Below, piece after piece: positions 9,079 to 18,300 of a stretch of DNA of 64,000 nt. Within the stretch, counting starts at the first letter, position 1, and each line of letters opens with the position of its first letter. The position numbers and the translations under genes are program-made. Origin of the DNA: Acidobacteriota bacterium (lineage in GTDB: Bacteria; Acidobacteriota; Blastocatellia; Pyrinomonadales; Pyrinomonadaceae). The notes beneath the pieces were generated by a model. The model was not told the DNA's origin. It ran no database searches and saw only the letters and a list, made by a program, of their open reading frames with translations. The DNA is taken from the NCBI GenBank assembly GCA_003222895.1, contig QHXI01000076.1, positions 22,632-86,631 of the forward strand, given 5' to 3'.

Positions 9079-11153
9079 TTACGGAGTCATTGCATTCAGC
9101 GCAAAGTCATCGACGACGAATGACGTCTTCAAACTCGAATCTTCCACGCCGATCAAATAGATTTGAATCGCCTGGCCTTTGTATGAACTCAAATCGAAAG
9201 TAACTTGCGTAAACCCCGTCGCCGCGTTCAGGTTCGAATAGGTTGCCAGCGTCGCCAACACTGAACCCGAGGAATTTCGCACCTGCACTTTGAGCGTGTC
9301 GTACGAAGTCGTCGCGGTCGTCTCAGTCGTGTCGATGTGCAGCCAGAAAGTCAGCGATGCCGCGGTCGCCGTCGATGGAATCGTCACCGATTGCTGCAAG
9401 GTATCTGTATGAACCGAGCCGTAACCATTCAACCAGGCCTTCCACGATCCGCTGTGCGCAGCTTCAAAGGCGGAGTTATCAATCACTGAGCTAGTAACCG
9501 ACCACGGCGCGGGATTCGATGGACCGTTCTCGAAACCTGGATTGCCGAGCAACTGCTGTGTCGTGCCGCCGCCGCTGCTGTTTACGGTCAGGCTGATCGT
9601 CGTCGAATGTGTTTGTCCGCCGCCCGTGCCGGTTATCGTGACGCTGTAAGTTCCGGTTGCCGTGGCGCTGCCTGCCAGGAAGGTGACTGTCGACGATCCG
9701 TTGCCGGGCGCGGCGATCGACGCCGGATTGAAATTGGCAGTTGCGCCTGCGGGTAAACCCGAGGCTGAAAGCGCGATCGCAGAACTAAAGGCGCCTGAGA
9801 TCGTCGTCGTAATGGTTGAATTCGCCGAACTCGCCTGGACCATCGATACGGCCGAAGGATTTGTCGAAATAGCAAAGTCGCCAGCCGCTCCTGACGTGCT
9901 CGCATTCAAAGCAAAATCGTCAACGATGAAGGATGTCTGCAAGCTGCTGTTCTCAGTGCCTGCGAGATAGATCTGAATTGATTGCCCTTTGAATGACGTG
10001 AGGTCAAACGAAACTTGAGTGAAGTCGGCGATCGGATTCAGGTTCGAATACGTCGCTAACGTCGTCAGCACCGCGCCCGACGAATTACGAATCTGAACTT
10101 GCATTATATCGTTCGCCGCCGTGGTCGTCGTTTCTTTCGTATCGATGTGCAGCCAGAACGAAAGTGTCGCGCTCGCGACATTCGCAGGGATGCTCACGGT
10201 CTGAAACACTGTGTCGGTATGTGCGCTGCCATAACCGTCGAGCCAGGCCTTCCAGGATCCGGTGTGCGACGCTCGATTACTTGAGTTGTCGATCACGGCG
10301 GCAGTCACAATCCACGGTCCGGGATTCGCTGATCCATTTTCAAATCCGGGATTGCCCAATAGTTGCTGTGTCGAGCTGCCACCGCTCGTGACGGTCAAAT
10401 TGATCGTAATCGAATGCGTCTGTCCGCCGCCCGATCCGGTAACCACCAAATTGTACGTGCCTGCCGGCGTCGAAGCTCCCGCCGTGATCGTCAACAAAGA
10501 CGTACCCGAACCCGGCGCAGAAATGGACGACTGGCTGAAATTGGCCGTCGCTCCCGCCGGCAATCCGGAAATTGAAAGCGAAACAGTCGTGTTGAATGGT
10601 CCTGAGAGTGCCGACGTGATCGCGGATGTTGTCGCGCCGCCCTGCGCGGCCGTCAACGACTGTGGTGAAGCAGACAACGCGAAGGTCGAGTCGAAAGTGA
10701 TGTCGAGAATTGGATGTAACTCGATTCCGTTTGACGCCTGTCCCGTCTGTCCTTCGAGATAATCAAAGAATCCAACTCCGGTAATGCGCACCGGCACGTC
10801 AACATTCTGAAAAGTATCTGTCACCGAAAACATCGCATCAAATTGCGCGCGCGCATGAGCAATGCCCGCAGCGAACGGACTGCCGGCGGGAATGCAGCTC
10901 GGCGAAGGGATCTCAGCAATCATCGTTCGTCCTGCTGAGTCGGCAATCACCATGTGGTAATCAAGGTCGTACATCAAAGCGTATTTCTTCAGCGTTGCAT
11001 TGAGCACATAGACTTTCTTTTCCGCCGCTTGCCGCCGATCTTGACGGGCCAGCGCTCGCCTGAGCATTGACCAAAGGCTTCAACCGGAATGAACAACAGC
11101 AGTAGTCCGATGAGCAGACCGAACTTACCCGGGTTTTTTTTCATCGTCGTCAT
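9079..11153 (-). pseudogene. frameshifted exported protein with tandem Ig-like/jelly-roll repeats
   Basis: The open frame at 9079-11067 (662 aa) lacks a signal peptide. The ATG at 11153 starts one in another frame (MKKNPGKFGLLIGLLLLF..., then AFGQCSGERWPVKIG), running into a stop about 50 codons later. Joining the two gives a typical layout for this family: signal peptide, ERWPVKIG, YVLNATL ... YHMVIAD ... MIAEIPSP, VGFFDYLEGQTG. A segment of perhaps 30-40 residues usually present between VKIG and the YVLNATL strand appears deleted along with the frame. The C-terminal two thirds contain two copies of about 240 residues: an Ig-like domain (PAGATANF) followed by a carbohydrate-binding-like jelly roll (NPGFENG ... 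WLHIDT ... FVVDDFALN). Probably surface-exposed when intact. Confidence 0.75.
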
Positions 11154-11166
11154 GGAATAAACCGCT

Positions 11167-14100
11167 TCAGTAATTGGCGCAGCTTTTCAGAAGACATGCG
11201 CGTAACTCTTCCGCCAGCAGACTCACGCCAGGTTCTTTAATAATGTTCAGGTGATTGCCCGGAATTTCGTGCGTCTCGATATTTCCGCGCACCAGTTCGC
11301 GCCATCCATCTTTCGAGTCGTAATCCGCCGTCAGGTCGCTCGCGAGAAACAACGTCACGTCACCCGAATAAATCTGCGGCTCGTAGTCTTTGACTGCCGT
11401 GAAGTTGATCTCTTCGATGTTCTTGAGAACCGGAGGCAGCGGCCGGCCGATCTTCTGATAGATCTTGTAAGCACGACGATAAATTTTGTGCTTCGCTTTC
11501 GCCGGGGCGAAACGCAGCTTGGTCGCCAGATATTGCAGCTGGTCTGCCGCGTTCAATCCGCGCAGATTCGTAAGATGCGACTGCCATTTCCTGGCGCGCC
11601 GCGCGAAACGTTGACCGAAAGACGAATTGCCCGGCAACAACTTGAAGTAACCCGCCGGAAAAGTATCGAGCAAAGCTAACAGCCCGACCTGCTCGCCGGC
11701 GGCTTCAAGCTGGCAGGCTATCTCAAACGCGATCGTGCCGCCGGACGATCGACCGCCGAGCAGGTATGGTCCTTCCGGCTGAATCTCAAGCAGCTCGTTC
11801 AGATAATGCCCGGCCATTTCTTTGATCGTGGTGTGCGGCTCTGACTTTCCGTCCAGGCCTTTTGCCTGCAATCCGTAGAACGGCTGATCCGGACCGAGTA
11901 ATCGCGCAAGATCGTGATACTCGAGCACGTTGCCGCCCGCGGCGTGAATACAAAAGAACGCCGGGCGCGCGCCACCGGCTTGAATCGGCACCAACGACGA
12001 CCACGCGGATTGCCAACCTTCGTCGCGCAAAACGCGCGCGAGCTGTCGCACCGTCGGCGCCTGAAACAAAGTTGCCAGGGGAAGATTCTTGCCAAAGAGT
12101 TTTTCGATTTGCGCGAACAGTTTGACCGCGAGAAGCGAGTGACCACCCAGCTCGAAAAAGTTTTCGTCAGTTCCAATTGGGTGAACGTTCAGGACTTGTT
12201 CCCAAATGCGTGTGAGCTTCAATTCAAGTTCATCCGCCGGCGCCACGAAACTTTTTTCGGCTTCGCGTTTGAAGTCGCCCGCCGCGGGTAACGCGCGGCG
12301 ATCCACTTTGCCCATCGGAGAGAGCGGTAACGATTCGAGCACCACAAAAACCGAAGGCACCATGTAATCGGGCAAACGCTGCTGAAGATATTCGCGGACT
12401 TCGCCGGTGGCGACCTCGCCGTTGCGCGGAACGAGATAAGCTGCGAGGTGCTTGTCTCCGCTGTCTTTGCAAGCGATAACCACGGCTTCACTAACTGCCG
12501 GGTGTTCCGCGAGCGCGGCTTCGATCTCGCCAAGCTCAACGCGAAATCCGCGAACCTTAACTTGATTGTCAACGCGTCCGATGAATTCAATTTCGCCGGT
12601 TGCGCGATAACGAACTAGATCGCCGGTGCGATAGAGACGCGAACCGTTTCCTGAAAATGGATCGCGCACGAATCGTTCGACGGTTAACTCAGGACGATCC
12701 AGATAGCCGCTGGCCAACCCATCGCCGCCGATGAAAAGTTCACCCGGCACGCCGACCGGCGCCGGATTCATTTTCTTGTCGAGTACGTAAACAGACGTGT
12801 TCGCGATCGGAAATCCGATCGGCACTGAGCCGTTTACTTTCGCCAGATCGTCGACGGGATAACAGCACGTGAACGTCGTGTTCTCAGTCGGACCATAACC
12901 ATTGATGAAGCGACAGCTTTTCAGATCGTTCACAACTTTTTTAACGTGCGGAACGGAAAGCACGTCGCCGCCCGCGAGCAATTGATGCAGCCCGCGCAGA
13001 TCGTCGAAATGATTTTCGACCATTAAATGAAACAGCCCGGCAGTCAGCCACAGCGTCGTGACCTGGTGACGTTTGATTGCCGCGCCCAACTCTTTCAATG
13101 AAGGAGTGCCCGCAGGCAGCAGCACCAAACGCGCGCCATTCAGCAGGCTGCCCCAAATCTCGAAGGTCGACGCGTCAAACGAAATCGTCGAGCACTGCAG
13201 AAAAACTTCCTCGGGCGAGAACGATGCATAGTTCGTGTTCTTCACCAGCCGCACGACGTTGCGATGATTGACGGTGACGCCCTTCGGCTGTCCGGTCGAG
13301 CCCGAGGTGTACATCACATACGCGAGATTGTCCGCCGTCGTGATCGCTTTGGGATTTTGATCGCTCTCGCGCGCGAGTTCGTCGGCGATTCGATCGAGAC
13401 AAACAATCTCGGTCCCTGCATCCGGTAAGTTCGCGAGCAGCGAACTCGTCGTCAAAAGCAGCGGCGCGCCTGAATCCTCCAACATGAATTCCAAACGCGT
13501 CTGCGGATAAGCAGGATCGAGCGGAACATACGCGCCGCCGGCTTTCAGGATCGCGAGGATTGCGACAATCATCTCCGGCGAACGATTAATGCAGACACCA
13601 ACGCGCGCATCAGGTGTCACGCCACGATGGCGCAGATAATGAGCGAGTCGATTTGCGCGCGCATTCAACTCTGCATAAGTAAGTGACTGATCGTCCCACT
13701 CGAGCGCAAACGCATCTGGCGTACTCGAGACTTGCTGCTCGAACAATTCCTGAATGCAGTTGTGCGACGGATAATTCGTTTTGGTGTTGTTCCACTCAAC
13801 GAGCAACTGATGACGCTCGCGTTCAGTCAAAAGCGGCAGCTCAGAAATTTTCTGCGCCGGATTTTCGACGATGCCTTCGAGCAGCGTGCGAAAGTGGTTG
13901 AGCATTCGCGCGATCGTTTCGTTCTCCAAAAGATCGGCGTTCGATTCGAACAGGCAATCCAATTCATCGCCACGCTCGACCGCATCGAACGTCAGGTCGA
14001 AATTCGCCATGATATTATCGACGCGAAAATGCTCGGTCTTCAGTCCGGGCAGTTGCAGCGGCAGAATCTCTTCACTCTGCAACACGAACATCACCTGGAA

Positions 14101-15294
14101 CAGAGGGTTGTGCGCCAACGTGCGCTCAGGCTGAAGCTCTTTCACCAAACGCTCGAATGGAAGATCCTGATGCGCATAAGCCCCCAAGGCGGTTTGCTTG
14201 ACGCGTTCGAGCAACTGTCGAAACGTCACGTCGCCCGAAAGATCGGTGCGCATCGCCAGCGTGTTGATGAACAATCCGATCAGCTCTTCGGTTTCCGGCC
14301 TATGCCGTCCCGCGATCGGCGTGCCGATAACAATGTCTTCCTCGCCGGTGTAGCGATGCAGCAGCACTTGATACGCCGCCATCAAAATCATGAACAGCGT
14401 GACGTTTTCTTTCTGGCAAACCTGTTTCAGACGCTTCGTGAGTTCAGCCGGCAAAGTGATCGTCTGCTGCGCGCCGCGAAATGCGCGATACGCCTGAACG
14501 TTTGGCCGAGGATGATCGGTTGGCAGCTCGAGCGCCGGCGGCAACGTCGCAAACTGCTGTTTCCAATAAGCAAGTTGTGATTCGTAAACCTCGCCGTCGA
14601 ACCATTCGCGTTGCCAGACGGAATAGTCACCGTACTGAATCGACAGTTCGGCAAACGGCGAAGGCTTGCCTGACGCGAAGGCTTCATAAAGCGCGGACAA
14701 CTCGCGATGAAAGATTCCGATGGACCAACCGTCAGTGACAATGTGATGCATCGTGACAAGCAGGATGTGCTCCTGCTCCTTCAGGCGCAGCACGACAGCC
14801 CGGATCAATGGCCCTTGCGAAAGGTCGAACGGCCGGCGCGCATCATGCCGAAGAATCCGCCAGGCTTCGACATCGCGTTCGGCTTCCGCTTTTTCGCTGA
14901 GATCGATCAGCGGCACATCGAGCATGAATTCCTGAACAACTTGCTGCGGCGTTCCATCGACGATTTTGAAAATCGTGCGCAGCCCATCGTGACGCGCGAC
15001 GATTGTCTGCAAAGTCTTGACGAGAGCTTCAACGTCAAGTGGGCCCGTGAGGCGCGCGGCCGTCGGCGAGTGGTAGAGCGACTCGCCCGGCATCAGTTGA
15101 TTCAAAACCCAAAGGCCTTGCTGGTTGTAAGAGAGCGGCGCCGTCGTTCGATCCGCGCGACGCTCGATCGATCGCGTCGTCTTGGCGCGCCGGTTCTTTT
15201 GCATCAGGCGCAGCTCGAGCAGCTTGCGCTGCGCCGGTGAAAGCCCAGCCAGTTGCTGATCGATATTCGATTGTGAAGCGCGTATTTCCATCAT
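11167..15294 (-). CDS. NRPS module C-A-T-TE, predicted valine
   Basis: A 1375-aa NRPS. Domain order: condensation (residues about 50-490, active-site HHIVTDGWS), adenylation (about 510-1010, A3 YTSGSTGQPKGV), carrier protein (FFELGGHSLL, near 1050, Ser for phosphopantetheine) and thioesterase (about 1115-1370, nucleophile motif GGRSSGG). Aligning the A-domain core by eye to GrsA gives the specificity residues D-A-F-W-L-G-G-T-F-K, very close to the remembered valine code. It follows the preceding NRPS gene after only 12 bases, so this is the terminal module that releases the product. The TE is paralogous to the one at the end of the plus-strand operon. Confidence 0.93.
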   Translation of the reverse strand: MMEIRASQSNIDQQLAGLSPAQRKLLELRLMQKNRRAKTTRSIERRADRTTAPLSYNQQGLWVLNQLMPGESLYHSPTAARLTGPLDVEALVKTLQTIVARHDGLRTIFKIVDGTPQQVVQEFMLDVPLIDLSEKAEAERDVEAWRILRHDARRPFDLSQGPLIRAVVLRLKEQEHILLVTMHHIVTDGWSIGIFHRELSALYEAFASGKPSPFAELSIQYGDYSVWQREWFDGEVYESQLAYWKQQFATLPPALELPTDHPRPNVQAYRAFRGAQQTITLPAELTKRLKQVCQKENVTLFMILMAAYQVLLHRYTGEEDIVIGTPIAGRHRPETEELIGLFINTLAMRTDLSGDVTFRQLLERVKQTALGAYAHQDLPFERLVKELQPERTLAHNPLFQVMFVLQSEEILPLQLPGLKTEHFRVDNIMANFDLTFDAVERGDELDCLFESNADLLENETIARMLNHFRTLLEGIVENPAQKISELPLLTERERHQLLVEWNNTKTNYPSHNCIQELFEQQVSSTPDAFALEWDDQSLTYAELNARANRLAHYLRHRGVTPDARVGVCINRSPEMIVAILAILKAGGAYVPLDPAYPQTRLEFMLEDSGAPLLLTTSSLLANLPDAGTEIVCLDRIADELARESDQNPKAITTADNLAYVMYTSGSTGQPKGVTVNHRNVVRLVKNTNYASFSPEEVFLQCSTISFDASTFEIWGSLLNGARLVLLPAGTPSLKELGAAIKRHQVTTLWLTAGLFHLMVENHFDDLRGLHQLLAGGDVLSVPHVKKVVNDLKSCRFINGYGPTENTTFTCCYPVDDLAKVNGSVPIGFPIANTSVYVLDKKMNPAPVGVPGELFIGGDGLASGYLDRPELTVERFVRDPFSGNGSRLYRTGDLVRYRATGEIEFIGRVDNQVKVRGFRVELGEIEAALAEHPAVSEAVVIACKDSGDKHLAAYLVPRNGEVATGEVREYLQQRLPDYMVPSVFVVLESLPLSPMGKVDRRALPAAGDFKREAEKSFVAPADELELKLTRIWEQVLNVHPIGTDENFFELGGHSLLAVKLFAQIEKLFGKNLPLATLFQAPTVRQLARVLRDEGWQSAWSSLVPIQAGGARPAFFCIHAAGGNVLEYHDLARLLGPDQPFYGLQAKGLDGKSEPHTTIKEMAGHYLNELLEIQPEGPYLLGGRSSGGTIAFEIACQLEAAGEQVGLLALLDTFPAGYFKLLPGNSSFGQRFARRARKWQSHLTNLRGLNAADQLQYLATKLRFAPAKAKHKIYRRAYKIYQKIGRPLPPVLKNIEEINFTAVKDYEPQIYSGDVTLFLASDLTADYDSKDGWRELVRGNIETHEIPGNHLNIIKEPGVSLLAEELRACLLKSCANY

Positions 15295-15306
15295 CGGTTG
15301 AATCGA

Positions 15307-18300
15307 TTACGCCGCCGCTTGTTCAGTTACCAGTTCCGCTTGCAGATGCTGCTGGGCTTCTTCTTCAGACATGCAGGCAATCTCTTCGAGCAATTTCGCT
15401 AACTCGTTCTGCGATTCCTTTTCAGCCACGCGCGGGTAAAGCAACTCGGCGAGACTCGCGATCGTCGGCGCCTGAAAGACGTCGACCATCGTGAATTGCA
15501 CGTCGAGATCGTTGCGCACCAGCGAAACAACTTTCGCCGCCAGCAATGAGTGTCCGCCGAGATCGAAAAAGTCATCGTGCGCGCCGATGCGTTCGAGGTT
15601 GAGCACTTGACGCCATGTCGACGCGAGCAACTCTTCGAGCGGTGTCGCAGGCGCAACGAAAGTTTCGTCGGCTTCCGGTTGCGACTGCGGCGCCGGAAGC
15701 GCGGCGCGATTAATCTTGCCGTTCGGCATCAGCGGCAACCCCTCGATTATTTCAAACAACGCGGGCACCATGTACGAAGGCAGCTTGCCGCGCAGGAGGT
15801 TGCGGAGTTCACTCGCGCTCGGCTGCAGGCCTTCTTCCGCCACAACGTAAGCGACCAGTCGCTTATCGTGATCTTCGCGCAGCACCACGACGCACTCATT
15901 CACGCTTTCGTGACTACGCAGCGCCTGCTCAATTTCTTCGAGCTCGACGCGGAATCCGCGAATCTTGATTTGATTGTCGGCCCGGCCGAGGAAGTCAAGA
16001 ATTCCATTCGCGCGATAACTAACGATGTCGCCCGTCCGGTAGAGACGTTCGTCGGGATCGTCGCTGAACGGATTGCGAATGAATCGTTCGACAGTGAGAT
16101 CCGGCTGATTCAGGTAGCCGCGGGTTACGCCGGGACCGCCGACATGAAGTTCGCCGGCGACACCGATCGGCACGGGCCGCAGTGTCTTATCCAAAACGTA
16201 AACCGGCGTGTTCGCGACGGGCCGCCCGATGGGAACCGCGCCTGATCGATTACCTTCGCGCGAATTCATGTCCCACATCGTGCAGGCGATCGTCGTCTCA
16301 GTCGGGCCATAGGTATTGATCAGACGAATGCGCTCGCCGACGCTTTTGTGCCAGGCAGCGAAGCGATCGGCAGACGCCTTTTCGCCGCCGATGATCACCA
16401 GCCGAGCACTTTCCGGCATCTTCAGGTTGTCATCAGCCAACGCGCCGGTCAGTTCGTGCCAGTACGCCGTCGGTAGATCGAGAATCGATACGCGCTCTTC
16501 TTCACAAAACTGCGCGAAGTCCTGCGGCGAACTGATCATGTCGTCGGTGCGCAGGACCAACGCGGCGCCGTTCGTCAGCGACACGTAAATTTCTTCCGCG
16601 CTCATGTCGAACGAGAGCGACGCGAACTGCAACATCCGATCGTTGGGTGTGATTTCGTAGACTTGATTTGCCGCGCGGGTGAAGTGAACCAGCGAGCGAT
16701 GCTCAATCGCGACGCCCTTCGGGTTGCCGGTTGAGCCCGAAGTGTAAATCACGAAGGCGACGTTCTCCGGATCGACGTTCGTGGTTGAATTAGCATCGCT
16801 TTCTCGGGAAATCATTTCCCAGTCGCTGTCGATACAAAGCACCTGCGCACCGCCGACGGGAATTTCTTTCACCAGATGCTGTTGAGTGATCAGGAGCGCG
16901 AGCTTAGCGTCGTCAACCATGAAAGCAATGCGATCGCGCGGATAATTCGGATCGAGCGGCACGTAGCCGCCGCCGGACTTCAGCACGCCAAAGACCGCAA
17001 TCAGCATGTCGAGGCTGCGCTCGACGCTGATGCCGACGAGAGCTTCCGGCTCGACGCCTTGCTTTTGCAGATAGTGCGCAACCTGATTCGCCCGCGCGTT
17101 CAGCTCACCGTAGGTCAACTGCTCGCCATTAAATTCGGCGGCCAGCGCTTCGGGATTTTTCGCGGCTTGCGCCTCAAACAATTGATGGATGCCGGCATTT
17201 TGAGGAACATCGATACGATTGCTGTTCCATTCGACCAGCAGGAGATTGCGTTCGTGCTCTTCAAGCATTGAAAGATCGGCCACGCTCGCTGCCGGTTCTG
17301 CCACGATCGCTTTCAACAGATTTTGGTAATGAGCCAACAGGCGCTCGATCGTTTCCGGCGCGAACAAATCCGTGGCGTACTCAAACGAAATTGAAATACC
17401 GCTCGCGTCTTCGCTCACGTCCAAACTCAGATCGAATTTGGCGGCTTCGCTTTCGATATCGATTGTCGAGAACTTGGTTCCGTTTACCGTCAGTTCCGGC
17501 TCGGGCATGTTCTCGAACGAAAACATCACCTGGAACAACGGTGAACGATTTGCTTTACGTTCCGGGTTCAACTCTTCAACTAATTTTTCGAACGGAAGCT
17601 CCTGATGACAGAAAGCACCGAGCACGGTTTGTCGCACGCGCACGAGAAATTCGCGGAAGCTGGGATTGCCGTTGAGATCGCCGCGCAGCACCAGCGTATT
17701 AACGAAAGCGCCGATCAAATCTTCAGTCTCGATCATCGAACGCCCGGCCACCGGCGTGCCGACGACGACGTCTTCCTGTCCGCTGTAACGAAACAGCAGC
17801 GTTTGAAACGCCGCCAGCAACGTCATGAATACTGTGGCATTTTCGTTTCGACTCAAGCGGCGAATCGCATCGGTAAGTTCGGCCGGCAACACAAGCGAAA
17901 TGCGACGGCCTTCATAACTGCGCAGCGATGGCCGCGGAAAATCCGTCGGAAGATCCAAAGCCGTCGGCGCGTCAGCGAGCTGCTGCTTCCAATAATTCAG
18001 TTGGCGATCGATCGTGTCGTCTTGCAGCCAACGACGTTGCCAGAGCGCGAAGTCCGCGTATTGAATCGACAACTGCGGCAGCGAACTCCGCCGTTCGTAG
18101 TTGTGATAGAGCGAAGTCAGTTCGCGCCACAGCACATTGATCGACCAACCGTCGCAAACGATATGATGAAGCGTAACGAGTAAAACGTGCTCGCGAATAT
18201 CGAGCTTCAGTAATCGCGCCCGAATTAATGCACCGCTGCCGAGATCGAAAGGCCGAGTCCCCTCCTCGGCGAGCGCGCGTTCGACTTCGTTCTCGCGCTG

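Noticed and set aside
13732..14580. 282-aa plus-strand frame within the NRPS gene.
   Set aside because: Antisense to a condensation domain with clear motifs; basic, low-complexity composition typical of a shadow frame.
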